NCBI RefSeq assembly: GCF_005222485.1
Contig: NZ_CP029078.1
Span: 6,103,501 to 6,167,500, forward strand
From: Streptomyces griseoviridis
Lineage (GTDB): Bacteria > Actinomycetota > Actinomycetes > Streptomycetales > Streptomycetaceae
Length of the DNA stretch: 64,000 nt
Reading direction: 5' to 3'
The translations under genes and the position numbers were made by a program. The notes beneath the pieces were generated by a model. It did no database searches. It was not told the DNA's origin and saw only the letters and a list, made by a program, of their open reading frames with translations. This document shows positions 27,166 to 36,397 of this stretch, in pieces (within the stretch, counting starts at the first letter, position 1; each line of letters begins with the position of its first letter).

Positions 27166-28164
27166 GTGCTCGCTTACCTCATCAGGCGGTTGTTCGCCGC
27201 CGCAGTGATGCTCGTGGTCATCGTCATGGTGGTCTTCGGCATCTTCTTCCTCGTCCCGAAGTGGGCGGGCGTCGACATCGCCGCGAGCTTCGTGGGCAAG
27301 CAGGCCGACCCTGCCGCCGTCGAGGCGGTCCGGGAGAAGCTCGGACTGAGTGACCCGATCTACCACCAGGTCTGGGAGTTCTTCAAGGGCATCTTCGTCG
27401 GACGCACCTACTCGGGCGGCGGCGACGTCACCGAGTGTGCCGCGCCCTGCTTCGGCTACTCCTTCCGCAGCGAGCAGGCCGTCTGGCCGGTGCTCACCGA
27501 CCGCTTCCCGGTGACCCTGGGTCTCGCGCTCGGTGCCGCCGTGCTGTGGCTGGTCCTCGGCCTCGCGGCGGGTGTGCTCTCCGCGCTCAAGCGCGGCACC
27601 TTCTGGGACCGCGGCGCCATGGTCGTCGCCCTGGCGGGTGTCTCCCTCCCCATCTACTTCACCGGTCTGCTCAGCCTCGCGATCTTCGCGTTCGGGCTGC
27701 ACTGGCTGGACGCCCAATACGTGCCCCTCGACCAGAGCTTCGGCGGCTACCTCGGCGGCATGATCCTGCCCTGGATCACCCTCGCGTTCCTGTACGCGGC
27801 GATGTACGCCCGGATCACCCGCGCCACCATGCTGGAGATCCTCGGCGAGGACTACATCCGCACCGCGCGCGCGAAGGGGCTCAAGGAGCAGGTCGTCATC
27901 GGCAAGCACGCCATGCGCTCCACGATGACGCCCATCCTGACCATGCTCGGCATGGACCTCGGCGCCCTCATCGGCGGCGCCATCCTGACGGAGTCGACGT
28001 TCAACCTGCCCGGCCTCGGCCGCGCGGTCCTCGACGCCATCAAGACCCAGGACCTGCCGATCATCCTGGGCGTCACCCTCATCACTTCTCTCGCGGTGCT
28101 GCTCGCCAACCTCGTGGTCGACATCCTGTACGCCGTGATCGACCCCCGAGTGAGGCTCACATGA
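27166..28164 (+). CDS. Oligopeptide/dipeptide ABC transporter permease (DppB/OppB type)
   Basis: The product is 332 residues from a GTG at 27166. The start [30 protein letters not shown] is the standard first helix. The EAA loop is [31 protein letters not shown]; the end [13 protein letters not shown] is standard. No clear ribosome site was seen close to the start, and the strong hairpin lies right upstream. The stop overlaps the next ATG (ATGA). Confidence 0.93.
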   Translation: MLAYLIRRLFAAAVMLVVIVMVVFGIFFLVPKWAGVDIAASFVGKQADPAAVEAVREKLGLSDPIYHQVWEFFKGIFVGRTYSGGGDVTECAAPCFGYSFRSEQAVWPVLTDRFPVTLGLALGAAVLWLVLGLAAGVLSALKRGTFWDRGAMVVALAGVSLPIYFTGLLSLAIFAFGLHWLDAQYVPLDQSFGGYLGGMILPWITLAFLYAAMYARITRATMLEILGEDYIRTARAKGLKEQVVIGKHAMRSTMTPILTMLGMDLGALIGGAILTESTFNLPGLGRAVLDAIKTQDLPIILGVTLITSLAVLLANLVVDILYAVIDPRVRLT

Positions 28165-29258
28165 GCGACCTGAGCAAGAGCGGCGCGGCCGTGGGCGAGC
28201 CCACCGGGGCCTCGCCCGCGCCGACGGCCTTCCTCGAGGTGCGCGACCTCAAGGTGCACTTCCCGACCGACGACGGCCTCGTGAAGTCCGTCGACGGACT
28301 CAGCTTCCAGCTGGAGAAGGGCAAGACCCTCGGCATCGTGGGCGAGTCGGGTTCCGGCAAGTCGGTGACCTCGCTCGGCATCATGGGCCTGCACACCGCC
28401 GGCCAGTACGGCAAGCGCAAGGCCCAGCTGTCCGGCGAGATCTGGCTGGACGGCACCGAGCTGCTGTCGGCCGACCCGGACCACGTGCGCAAGCTGCGCG
28501 GCCGCGAGATGTCCATGATCTTCCAGGACCCGCTGTCCGCGCTGCACCCGTACTACACGATCGGCCACCAGATCGTGGAGGCCTACCGGGTCCACCACGA
28601 CGTCGACAAGAAGACCGCCAAGCGGCGCGCGGTCGAGATGCTCGACCGGGTCGGCATCCCGCAGCCCGACAAGCGGGTGGACAACTACCCGCACGAGTTC
28701 TCCGGCGGCATGCGCCAGCGCGCGATGATCGCCATGTCGCTGGTCAACAACCCCGAGCTGCTGATCGCGGACGAGCCGACGACCGCCCTGGACGTGACCG
28801 TCCAGGCGCAGATCCTGGACCTGATCAGGGACCTGCAGAAGGAGTTCGGCTCCGCGGTCATCGTCATCACCCACGACCTGGGCGTCGTCGCCGAACTCGC
28901 CGACGACATCCTGGTGATGTACGGCGGACGGTGCATCGAGCGCGGCCCCGCCGAGAAGGTGTTCTACGAGCCGAGGCACCCCTACACCTGGGGTCTGCTC
29001 GGCTCGATGCCGCGGCTCGACCGCGAACAGCAGGAGCGCCTGATCCCGGTGAAGGGCTCGCCGCCCTCGCTGATCAACGTTCCGTCGGGCTGCGCGTTCA
29101 ACCCGCGCTGCCCCTACGCCGACATCCCGAAGGACAACGTCACCCGCACGGTCCGCCCCGAGCTGACCGAGGTCGACACCCGGCACTGGGCCGCCTGCCA
29201 CATGACGCAGGAGCAGCGGGAGCGTATCTGGACCGAAGAGATTGCGCCGAAGCTGTGA
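28161..29258 (+). CDS. Peptide ABC transporter ATP-binding protein (DppD/OppD type)
   Basis: The product is 365 residues. Walker A GESGSGKS, signature FSGGMRQR, Walker [13 protein letters not shown] and the switch histidine in VIVITHDLG are intact. The C-terminus has the oligopeptide-transporter extension with cysteines ([20 protein letters not shown]) that in relatives binds an iron-sulfur cluster. The start overlaps the permease stop by 4 nt and the stop overlaps the next start by 4 nt, so the cassette is translationally coupled. Confidence 0.95.
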   Translation: MSDLSKSGAAVGEPTGASPAPTAFLEVRDLKVHFPTDDGLVKSVDGLSFQLEKGKTLGIVGESGSGKSVTSLGIMGLHTAGQYGKRKAQLSGEIWLDGTELLSADPDHVRKLRGREMSMIFQDPLSALHPYYTIGHQIVEAYRVHHDVDKKTAKRRAVEMLDRVGIPQPDKRVDNYPHEFSGGMRQRAMIAMSLVNNPELLIADEPTTALDVTVQAQILDLIRDLQKEFGSAVIVITHDLGVVAELADDILVMYGGRCIERGPAEKVFYEPRHPYTWGLLGSMPRLDREQQERLIPVKGSPPSLINVPSGCAFNPRCPYADIPKDNVTRTVRPELTEVDTRHWAACHMTQEQRERIWTEEIAPKL

Positions 29259-30604
29259 GCGAGAAATCCAAGGACACGGCAGTGACCATTCCCGCCCAGG
29301 GTGACGGCGCGAGGACGGCCGACGACCCCGAGATCCTGCTGAAGGTGACCGGGCTCCAGAAGCACTTCCCGATCAAGAAGGGCCTGCTCCAGCGGCAGGT
29401 CGGGGCGGTGCACGCGGTCGACGGCATCGACTTCGAGGTCCGCGCGGGCGAGACGCTCGGCGTCGTGGGCGAGTCCGGCTGCGGCAAGTCGACGATGGGC
29501 CGGCTGATCACCCGGCTGCTCGAACCGACCGGCGGCACGGTCGAGTTCCAGGGCAAGGACATCACGCACCTCGGCATGGGCGGCATGCGCCCGCTGCGCC
29601 GCGACGTGCAGATGATCTTCCAGGACCCGTACTCGTCGCTGAACCCGCGCCACACCATCGGCACCATCGTGGGCGCCCCCTTCAAGCTGCAGAACGTCAC
29701 CCCCGAGGGCGGTCTGAAGAAGGAGGTCCAGCGGCTGCTGTCGGTGGTCGGCCTCAACCCCGAGCACTACAACCGCTACCCGCACGAGTTCTCCGGCGGC
29801 CAGCGCCAGCGCATCGGCATCGCCCGCGCGCTCGCGCTCAACCCGAAGCTGGTCGTGGCGGACGAGCCGGTCTCCGCGCTCGACGTGTCGATCCAGGCGC
29901 AGGTCGTCAACCTGCTGGACGACCTCCAGCAGGAGCTGGGCCTGACGTACGTGATCATCGCGCACGACCTCTCGGTGGTCAGGCACGTCTCGGACCGGAT
30001 CGCGGTGATGTACCTCGGCAAGATCGTGGAGCTGGCCGACCGCGAGTCGCTGTACAAGGCGCCGATGCACCCGTACACCAAGGCGCTGATGTCGGCGGTG
30101 CCGATCCCCGACCCGCGCCGCAAGGACGCCAAGAGCGAGCGCATCCTGCTCCGCGGCGACGTGCCCTCGCCGATCTCGCCGCCCAGCGGCTGCCGCTTCC
30201 ACACCCGGTGCTGGAAGGCGACGGAGATCTGCAAGACGACCGAGCCGCCGCTGCTTGAGCTGCGTCCCGGTCAGCGGGTGGCCTGCCACCACCCGGAGAA
30301 CTTCGAGGACCAGGCCCCGCAGGACACTGTGCTGCTGACGGTGGCGAAGGAGGCGGCCGAGCTGGTCGCCGACGAGGTGCTCGCGGAGTCGGCGGAGACG
30401 TCGGCGGCGGTCGCGGCCGAGGTCTCGGGCGCGACGACGGCTGAGACGACGGCGACGACGGCCGGGACGACGACGACGACGGACGCCTCAGGCGCGGAGG
30501 CCGGCACCGCGTCGACCGCGCCCGCGTCCACCGGCACCCCGGCGCCCGGCACCCCGGCGACCGGCACCGAGCCGGCCGCGGGTCAGGAGCCGACCGACAA
30601 GTAG
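29255..30604 (+). CDS. Peptide ABC transporter ATP-binding protein (DppF/OppF type) with Ala/Thr-rich tail
   Basis: The product is 449 residues from a GTG at 29255 overlapping the previous stop (GTGA). Walker A GESGCGKS, signature FSGGQRQR and Walker [13 protein letters not shown] are intact, with the C-terminal cysteine region [10 protein letters not shown] ... RVACHH. Beyond about residue 350 there is an unusual ~95-residue tail of Ala, Thr, Glu and Pro (e.g. [17 protein letters not shown]), not part of the ATPase fold. Its role is unknown; it may be a disordered extension. Confidence 0.93.
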   Translation: MSEKSKDTAVTIPAQGDGARTADDPEILLKVTGLQKHFPIKKGLLQRQVGAVHAVDGIDFEVRAGETLGVVGESGCGKSTMGRLITRLLEPTGGTVEFQGKDITHLGMGGMRPLRRDVQMIFQDPYSSLNPRHTIGTIVGAPFKLQNVTPEGGLKKEVQRLLSVVGLNPEHYNRYPHEFSGGQRQRIGIARALALNPKLVVADEPVSALDVSIQAQVVNLLDDLQQELGLTYVIIAHDLSVVRHVSDRIAVMYLGKIVELADRESLYKAPMHPYTKALMSAVPIPDPRRKDAKSERILLRGDVPSPISPPSGCRFHTRCWKATEICKTTEPPLLELRPGQRVACHHPENFEDQAPQDTVLLTVAKEAAELVADEVLAESAETSAAVAAEVSGATTAETTATTAGTTTTTDASGAEAGTASTAPASTGTPAPGTPATGTEPAAGQEPTDK

Positions 30605-30625
30605 CGCATGATGGCTTGGCAAAGT

Positions 30626-30635
30626 CATGTACATG
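30626..30635. promoter_or_regulatory. CATGTACATG palindrome after the opp operon
   Basis: A perfect 10-bp palindrome lies 22 nt past the last opp stop and 4 nt before the long inverted repeat leading into the M1 peptidase gene. It may be part of the M1 gene's promoter control. Function unknown. Confidence 0.35.
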
Positions 30636-30638
30636 TCT

Positions 30639-30717
30639 GAACGGGAGAGTTCAGAGTCGTCCGTGCCCGCATGATCGGTCACGCTCGAAAGGGACGACTC
30701 ATGGAACTCTCCCGTTC
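30639..30717 (+). promoter_or_regulatory. Long inverted repeat enclosing the start codon of the M1 peptidase gene
   Basis: The left arm (30639-30662) pairs with the right arm (30692-30717). The outer 14 bp (GAACGGGAGAGTTC with GAACTCTCCCGTTC) and inner 9 bp (GAGTCGTCC with GGACGACTC) are perfect. Between them, the single A at 30653 faces the ATG start codon at 30701-30703. The ribosome site AAGGGA is at the edge of the 29-nt apical loop. In RNA, the hairpin would bury the start codon, suggesting translational control or, alternatively, termination of the opp transcript. Confidence 0.8.
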
Positions 30718-32092
30718 GGCACGTCGGGGAGCCGTCGCGGTCGCGGCGGCTTCCTTCTTCGCCATCGCGGCCGCCCCGGCCCCCGCCCCCGGCGCCCCCG
30801 GCATCGGCGACCCCTACTTCCCCGAGCTGGGCAACGGCGGCTTCGACGCCCGCCACTACGCCCTCGACATCGCCTACGACCCGGACACCGACCGCCTCGA
30901 CGGCCGCACCACGCTCACCGCCCGCGCCACCCGGAACCTCTCCTCCTTCGACCTCGACCTCCAGAAGCTCGACGTCACCGGCGTCCAGGTCGACGGCAGA
31001 CGGGCCGCGTTCACCCGGCAGGGCGACGAACTGCGCGTCACCCCGCGCGCCTTCCTGCGCGAGGGCCGCGACTTCGACGTCACCGTCACCTACGGCGGGA
31101 CACCCGAACCGCTGAACGGCCCCATCGTCTTCGGCTCCGACTACGGCTGGATGAAGACCCCCGACGGCGTCTTCGTCGCCTGCGAGCCCAACGCGGCCTC
31201 CACCTGGTTCCCGTCCAGCGACCACCCCTCCGACAAGGCCACCTACGACATCCGCATCAAGGCGCCCCGCGGCCTGACCGGAGTCTCCAACGGGCGGCTG
31301 GTGTCCACGCGCGACAAGGGCGGCTCCACGTACACCCACTGGCGCGAGTCGCGGCCCATGGCCAGCTACCTCGCCACCGCCACCATCGGGAAGTTCGACG
31401 TCAGGACCGGCCGGACACCCGGCGGCACCCCGATCTACGTGGCGATCGACCCGGTCCTCGCCGACAGCAACAGCGTCGACGTGTACGCCGTGACCGCCGC
31501 CGCCACCGACTACTGGTCGACGCTGTTCGGGCCCTACCCCTTCGAGGAGACCGGCGCGATCGTCGACGACATGCCGGAGGCCGGCTTCTCCCTCGAAGTG
31601 CAGTCGAAACCGGCCTACTCGGCGGTGCGCAGCGAGACGACGATCGTCCACGAACTGGCCCACCAGTGGTTCGGCGACTCCGTGTCGGTGGCCCACTGGA
31701 AGGACATCTGGCTCAACGAGGGCTTCGCCACCTACGCGCAGTGGCTGTGGGGCGAGCACCAGGGCACCCGCACCGCGCACGACGCGTTCCTGGCCGGCTA
31801 CGGCTCCCGCCCCGCGGACAGCGCCTTCTGGCAGACCCTCCCCGGCGACCCCCAGCGCGACACCATGTTCGCCTCCGCCGTCTACCAGCGCGGCGCGATG
31901 ACCCTCCAGATGCTGCGCGAACGCATCGGCGACAGGGCCTTCTTCGCGCTGCTGCCCGCCTGGACGAAGCTGCACCGCTACGGCAACGCGGACACCGCCG
32001 ACTTCGTGCGGCTGGCCGAGAAGGTCTCAGGACAGCGGCTGGACGACCTCTTCGACACCTGGCTGTTCACGGCGGGCAAGCCCGCCCTGTAG
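30701..32092 (+). CDS. Secreted M1-family metallopeptidase (aminopeptidase N-like)
   Basis: The product is 463 residues from the ATG at 30701; an in-frame ATG at 30671 lies in the hairpin loop without a ribosome site. A signal peptide (LSRSARRGAVAVAAASFFAIAAAPAPAPGAP) is followed by the M1 beta domain and the thermolysin-like domain with zinc motif HELAHQ (His317, His321) and Glu340 in LNEGF (HExxH-18-E). It lacks the C-terminal helical domain of full-length PepN. Being next to the peptide importer, it may trim peptides outside the cell for uptake; inferred. Confidence 0.93.
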   Translation: MELSRSARRGAVAVAAASFFAIAAAPAPAPGAPGIGDPYFPELGNGGFDARHYALDIAYDPDTDRLDGRTTLTARATRNLSSFDLDLQKLDVTGVQVDGRRAAFTRQGDELRVTPRAFLREGRDFDVTVTYGGTPEPLNGPIVFGSDYGWMKTPDGVFVACEPNAASTWFPSSDHPSDKATYDIRIKAPRGLTGVSNGRLVSTRDKGGSTYTHWRESRPMASYLATATIGKFDVRTGRTPGGTPIYVAIDPVLADSNSVDVYAVTAAATDYWSTLFGPYPFEETGAIVDDMPEAGFSLEVQSKPAYSAVRSETTIVHELAHQWFGDSVSVAHWKDIWLNEGFATYAQWLWGEHQGTRTAHDAFLAGYGSRPADSAFWQTLPGDPQRDTMFASAVYQRGAMTLQMLRERIGDRAFFALLPAWTKLHRYGNADTADFVRLAEKVSGQRLDDLFDTWLFTAGKPAL

Positions 32093-32188
32093 CCCCTCGG
32101 CTACGAAAGTCGGGAAAGCCGGGCCGACGGGCCGCCGGGATTCCCGCCCCCGAACGGTCCGTTCCGGTTCCCGGGTGAGAATACGGGG

Positions 32189-32845
32189 GTGCTCCCGCAA
32201 CTCTTCAATCCCTCCGTCCAGCACACCCTCGACCTCGTCGGGATCTTCGTGTTCGCCATCTCCGGCGCGCTGCTGGCGGTCCGCAAGAACTTCGACGTGT
32301 TCGGCATCGCCGTCCTCGCCGAGGTCACCGCGCTGGGCGGGGGACTCTTCCGCGACCTGGTCATCGGGGCCGTGCCGCCGGCCGCCTTCACCGACCTCGG
32401 CTACTTCCTCACCCCGCTGCTCGCCGCCCTCCTGGTCTTCTTCCTGCACCCCCATGTGGAGCGCATCCAGGCCGGGGTGAACGTCTTCGACGCGGCGGGC
32501 CTCGGCCTGTTCTGCGTCGCCGGGACGACGAAGGCGTACGAGTACGGGCTCAGCCTCACCTCGTCCGCGGTCCTCGGCCTGGCCACCGCCGTCGGCGGGG
32601 GTGTGCTGCGGGACGTGCTCGCCAACGAGGTGCCGTCGCTGCTGCGCTGGGACCGCGACCTCTACGCGGTCCCGGCGATCGTCGGCGCCACCATGGCCGT
32701 CCTGTGCATCCGTTACGACGTGCTCACCCCGCTCACCGGCGGCTTCGCGGCCGTCACCGCCTTCGCCCTGCGCCTGCTCGCGATGCGGTACCACTGGCGA
32801 GCGCCGCGTGCGTGGAACCGCCGCTCGACGGTGCGCGAGGAGTAG
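32189..32845 (+). CDS. TRIC cation channel family membrane protein
   Basis: The product is 218 residues from a GTG at 32189. Two UPF0126 repeats of three helices are seen, each with a glycine-rich motif (GIAVLAEVTALGGGLFRDLVIG and SAVLGLATAVGGGVLRDVLANEVP). Prokaryotic TRIC proteins are trimeric potassium-permeable channels. A GAGAAT box lies 5 nt before the GTG, so the mRNA may be leaderless. Its 3' end overlaps the opposing hydrolase gene by 92 bp. Confidence 0.9.
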   Translation: MLPQLFNPSVQHTLDLVGIFVFAISGALLAVRKNFDVFGIAVLAEVTALGGGLFRDLVIGAVPPAAFTDLGYFLTPLLAALLVFFLHPHVERIQAGVNVFDAAGLGLFCVAGTTKAYEYGLSLTSSAVLGLATAVGGGVLRDVLANEVPSLLRWDRDLYAVPAIVGATMAVLCIRYDVLTPLTGGFAAVTAFALRLLAMRYHWRAPRAWNRRSTVREE

Positions 32846-33974
32846 CGCCGCCGGCCGCCCGGCGCCCGCCCATCTGCTGGGTGAGCCACTGGAACGACGG
32901 CACCACCTGCGGCCGCCACAGCGCCATGGTGTGCCCGCCTGCGCTCTTCGGGACGTACACCACGTGCACGGTCGTCGGCGCCTTCGCGCTCTGCGCCAGG
33001 GCCACGGCGGCCTCGTAGCCGTCGTGCGGCTGGCCGGAGAGGTAGAGCGCGATGCGGGGCGGCGCGGCGGCCCCGCGCAGCAGCAGGTAGGGGTTGTTGG
33101 CCGCGCGCAGCGCGGGCGTCTGGGCGGCGAGCGAGGCGCGTTCGCCGATCGGGTCGTTGTAGCCGGACATGCTGACGGCGGCCAGATAGCGGTCCGGGTG
33201 CGCGATCGCCAGCTTGGTGGCGCAGTGGCCGCCCGCCGAGTACCCGGACACCGCCCACCCCCTGGGCGCGGGCTCGGCGCGGAAGGTGTCGAGGACCATG
33301 CGCGGCACGTCGACGCTGAGCCAGCTGTCGGCGTCGACCGTGCCGGGGATGTTGGCGCAGCCGGTGTCCACGCCTGCCAGCAGGTTGGTGCGCGGCGCGA
33401 CCAGGATGAACGGCGTGATCCGGCCGTCGCGCATCAGCGGGGCGAGCTGCCGGGTGGCGTCCATCGACCCGAACCACGCCTTCGCCGAGCCGGGGTAGCC
33501 GGGCAGCAGCTCCACGACGGGGAACGCGTGGTGCCGGTAGGCCGGTTCGTCGTACTGGGGCGGCAGCCAGACGTAGACCTCGGCGTCGACCCCGGAGACG
33601 CGGCCCTTCAGCTGGGTGACGCGGACACCGGCCATGCCTGGACCGGTCGCGGGGGTGAAGGTCTGGCGCACCTTGGGCAGCCGTTCCAGCGCTATCCCGC
33701 CGGTGCCGTCGGCGCCCAGATCGGCGGCCCGCCGCACGTGGTCGCCGGTGCCGAGCAGGTCGGCCCAGTTGTCGTAGAGGCTGTTGGCGTTGTTGACCAG
33801 GACGAAGACCAGGGCGACCGCGGTGCCCTGGGCGAACAGCAGCATCAGTGTCCGGGCCGCGGCTCGCAGGGTCCTGGGGCCGCGCAGGCGGGACCAGAGG
33901 CCGAGGGGGAGGGCGAGTGCGATCGCGAACAGCACGATCAGCAGGTAGAGGAACGGAGTCCCGGTGAGGCTCAT
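32754..33974 (-). CDS. Membrane-anchored alpha/beta-hydrolase-fold protein (esterase/mycolyltransferase-like)
   Basis: The product is 406 residues from MSLTGTPFLYLLIVLFAIALALPLG, the conserved start of this Streptomyces family; an upstream GTG at 34025 lacks a ribosome site. Two N-terminal membrane helices precede an exported catalytic domain like esterase D/antigen 85 proteins (PVVELLPGYPGSAKAWFGSMD, nucleophile WAVSGYSAGGHCA, His in KSAGGHTMALW). The C-terminal ~25 residues (after MGGRRAAGGATP) are encoded in the antisense of the TRIC gene end. Substrate unknown. Confidence 0.85.
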   Translation of the reverse strand: MSLTGTPFLYLLIVLFAIALALPLGLWSRLRGPRTLRAAARTLMLLFAQGTAVALVFVLVNNANSLYDNWADLLGTGDHVRRAADLGADGTGGIALERLPKVRQTFTPATGPGMAGVRVTQLKGRVSGVDAEVYVWLPPQYDEPAYRHHAFPVVELLPGYPGSAKAWFGSMDATRQLAPLMRDGRITPFILVAPRTNLLAGVDTGCANIPGTVDADSWLSVDVPRMVLDTFRAEPAPRGWAVSGYSAGGHCATKLAIAHPDRYLAAVSMSGYNDPIGERASLAAQTPALRAANNPYLLLRGAAAPPRIALYLSGQPHDGYEAAVALAQSAKAPTTVHVVYVPKSAGGHTMALWRPQVVPSFQWLTQQMGGRRAAGGATPRAPSSGGSTHAALASGTASRAGAGRRR

Positions 33975-34222
33975 GTCCCGGTAGAGGGGGACGCGGAGGG
34001 CCCGGTTTCGGGCGGGTGGGGACACTTACCAAGAAATTGCCGGTCCCTCACCGAGGTCGAACCCCGCGCGGCGCACGGGCCCTGGGGGTCCCGCAGGTCC
34101 CGGGGGCCGCACGGGGCTCGGGGCCGCCCGGGTCTCAGGGGCGCGCGGCTCCCGGCCTGACAGGGCACGGGCCGCACGGGTGAAAGCTACCGCTTAGTAA
34201 TGCCTTGTTGTACGGTTCGGGC

Positions 34223-35083
34223 ATGTCAGACGCAGCTTCCGCGCCCGCCGTCCGGGCCGCGATCGGCGACAGCGAGTTCGACCGGGACACCGCCCTCGTC
34301 CCGCGCGGGCCCGGTGTCCACGACATCGACCTCTCGGCCGGCTGGACCATCATGAACGCCGTCAACGGCGGCTACCTCCTCGCCGTCATCGGCCGCGCCC
34401 TCGGACAGACGCTGCCGCACGCCGACCCGTTCACGATCTCCGCGCACTACCTCACCGCGTCCCGCCCGGGGCCGGCCGTCGTGCGCACCGAGACCGTCCG
34501 CACCGGCCGCACCCTCTCCACCGGCCAGGCCTCCCTCGTCCAGTACGACGACGACGGCACCGAGGTCGAGCGCATCCGCGTCCTCGCCTCCTACGGCGAC
34601 CTCGACGCCCTCCCCGACGACGTCCGCACCACCGCCGAGCCCCCGGCGATGCCGCCGCTCGAACAGTGCGTCGGCGCCGAGGACGGACCCGCGCCCGGCT
34701 CCGTCAGCTCGCCCATCGCCGACCGGCTGCGGCTCAGGCTCGACCCCTCGACGCTCGGCTGGGCGGTCGGCGCCCCCTCGGGCCGGGGCGAGATGCGGGC
34801 CTGGTTCGCGCTCGCCGACGGCCGGGACGCCGACCCGCTCTCGCTGCTGCTCGCGGTGGACGCGCTGCCGCCCACCGCGTTCGAGATCGGCCTGTCCGGC
34901 TGGGTCCCGACGGTCGAGATGACCGTCCACGTCCGCCGCCGCCCCGCGCCGGGACCGCTGCGGGTCTCCATCACCACCCGCAACCTCGCCGGCGGCTTCC
35001 TGGAGGAGGACGCCGAGGTCTGGGACAGCGACGACCGGCTGGTCGCGCAGTCCCGCCAGCTCGCCCGGGTCAGGCTCGGCTGA
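34223..35083 (+). CDS. Acyl-CoA thioesterase-family protein (double hot-dog)
   Basis: The product is 286 residues from the ATG at 34223. Residues 30-120 form a hot-dog domain (WTIMNAVNGGYLLAVIGRALGQTLPHADPFTISAHYLTASRPGP) and the C-terminal half a second (PTAFEIGLSGWVPTVEMTVHVRRRPAPG, LEEDAEVWDSDDRLVAQSRQLARV), as in TesB-like thioesterases. It probably hydrolyses acyl-CoA. TACGGT lies exactly 6 nt before the ATG with no ribosome site, pointing to leaderless mRNA. The 3' end overlaps the opposing gene by 14 bp. Confidence 0.87.
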   Translation: MSDAASAPAVRAAIGDSEFDRDTALVPRGPGVHDIDLSAGWTIMNAVNGGYLLAVIGRALGQTLPHADPFTISAHYLTASRPGPAVVRTETVRTGRTLSTGQASLVQYDDDGTEVERIRVLASYGDLDALPDDVRTTAEPPAMPPLEQCVGAEDGPAPGSVSSPIADRLRLRLDPSTLGWAVGAPSGRGEMRAWFALADGRDADPLSLLLAVDALPPTAFEIGLSGWVPTVEMTVHVRRRPAPGPLRVSITTRNLAGGFLEEDAEVWDSDDRLVAQSRQLARVRLG

Positions 35084-35657
35084 CCGGCTCCCGGCCGAGC
35101 CAGGCCGCCAACCGGCCGTAGACGTCGGCCCCTTCGGGGGCCGGCCGGGCCGACGCGAACGGCAGGCCCGAGCCCTCACGGTCCTCCGGCAGCATCTGCC
35201 GCGCCGACGCGAGCGCGAACTCGCCCACCACCGGGTCGAGTTCGACCGGGTGGCCGAGGGCGTCGGACAAGTCCCAGGTGTGCGCGACCAGTTCCATCAC
35301 ATACCCGGGCAGCGCCTCCCGGCCAGGCACCTCACCCCACGGCGCCCGCACCGGCGCCGCCATCCGCTCGTCGCTCTCCCAGGCCCGCAGCACCCGCACC
35401 CTGACCTCGTCGAAGGCGGCGGGCCAGCCGTCGTCGGGCACCCCCTCGGCGAGCGCCCGCACCCCGCCGCCGTCGCCGTTCTCGCCGACCACCGCGATCC
35501 TGAGGGTGCCGCCGACGATGTGCGCGAGCAGCGTCCGGACGTCGAACTCGGCGCAGGCCGTGGGACCGGCGAGCACCTCGGGCGTCACCGCCTTGATCAC
35601 CGCGGCGGTCTGCTCGGTGGCGCGGGCGTAGAGCGGTCGGGGGTCGATGGCGTCCAT
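35070..35657 (-). CDS. TIGR03086-family metal-binding protein (DinB/maleylpyruvate isomerase-like)
   Basis: The product is 195 residues from the ATG at 35657, with AGGAAGG upstream. The fold is the mycothiol-dependent maleylpyruvate isomerase N-domain: ARATEQTAAVIKAVTPE, CAEFDVRTLLAHIVGGTLR, and ELVAHTWDLSDALG, where the histidines (in LLAHI, VAHTWD) bind metal. The family's exact reactions are mostly unknown; many are thought to use mycothiol. Confidence 0.85.
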   Translation of the reverse strand: MDAIDPRPLYARATEQTAAVIKAVTPEVLAGPTACAEFDVRTLLAHIVGGTLRIAVVGENGDGGGVRALAEGVPDDGWPAAFDEVRVRVLRAWESDERMAAPVRAPWGEVPGREALPGYVMELVAHTWDLSDALGHPVELDPVVGEFALASARQMLPEDREGSGLPFASARPAPEGADVYGRLAAWLGREPVSRA

Positions 35658-35964
35658 GGCGGGCCTTCCTGTCCGGGGGTGCGTCGCCTGTGAGGTTCCC
35701 CCACGGGAGGTGACGGTATCCGCGGAGGGTGCCGCGAACGGCGGTCGCAGTGAGGTGAGTTGGGCCCGCGTGGGCGGACGTCCTGTCACGGAGCTGTACC
35801 GGTCGGCGGGCCGGTGCGGGCGTGAAGTGCCTGGTCGCAGACGGCACTTGAAGGTCCCTTTGCCTCGCTGACAGGCCGCCCACAGAGCAGCCCCAACGCC
35901 CGCCTAAGCGCCGTTGGTTGAGTGCCGGTCTAAGCCCCCCTCATCGTCCCTGGAGCTGTTCCTC
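35658..35964. other. 307-nt intergenic region between divergent genes
   Basis: No gene is supported. It must hold promoters for the TIGR03086 gene (minus) and the small lipoprotein gene (plus). No convincing operator or -35/-10 pair was recognised. CGCCTAAGCGCCG and GTCTAAGCC near 35903-35938 are the only AT-containing boxes close to the lipoprotein start. Confidence 0.35.
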
Positions 35965-36336
35965 ATGAAGCGTGCGCGTCTCCTTTCCGCCGTGGCCCTG
36001 CTGGCGCTCTCGCCCCTGGCCCTGGCGGCCTGCGGCTCGGGCGACTCGTCGTCCTCGTCGAGCGGAGGCGGCTCCGGGCAGGGGCAGTCCTGCGCGCCGC
36101 CCTCCGGCATGCCGACCGGCAACGCCTCCGCCCGGCCCAGCGGCGCCCCCTCGGGCGCCCCCACCGGCGATGCCTCCGCCCGGCCGAGCGGTGCCCCCTC
36201 GGGCATGCCGTCCGGCGGTCCGGGCGGCGGCGAGGGGGGTCCCGGCGGGCAGGGCGGCGGCTGCGGCGGCCCCGGCGGCGGTCAGGGCGGTGCCGCGCCG
36301 AGCGGGGCCCCCAGCAGGCAGGCCACGGCGAACTGA
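35965..36336 (+). CDS. Small low-complexity lipoprotein
   Basis: The product is 123 residues from the ATG at 35965, with GGAG upstream. The lipobox is LALAAC. The mature part is disordered: a poly-Ser/Gly stretch, then two near-identical ~16-residue units (NASARPSGAPSGAPTG and DASARPSGAPSGMPSG), then a Gly-rich, Cys-containing end. No known domain. It may be a cell-surface spacer or metal-binding protein; this cannot be told. Confidence 0.65.
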   Translation: MKRARLLSAVALLALSPLALAACGSGDSSSSSSGGGSGQGQSCAPPSGMPTGNASARPSGAPSGAPTGDASARPSGAPSGMPSGGPGGGEGGPGGQGGGCGGPGGGQGGAAPSGAPSRQATAN

Positions 36337-36397
36337 CGCCGGGGCGGGGGCGGTTGGCCCGCCGCCCGGGGGAGGGCCGCCCCGCCGCCGGTCCCGG

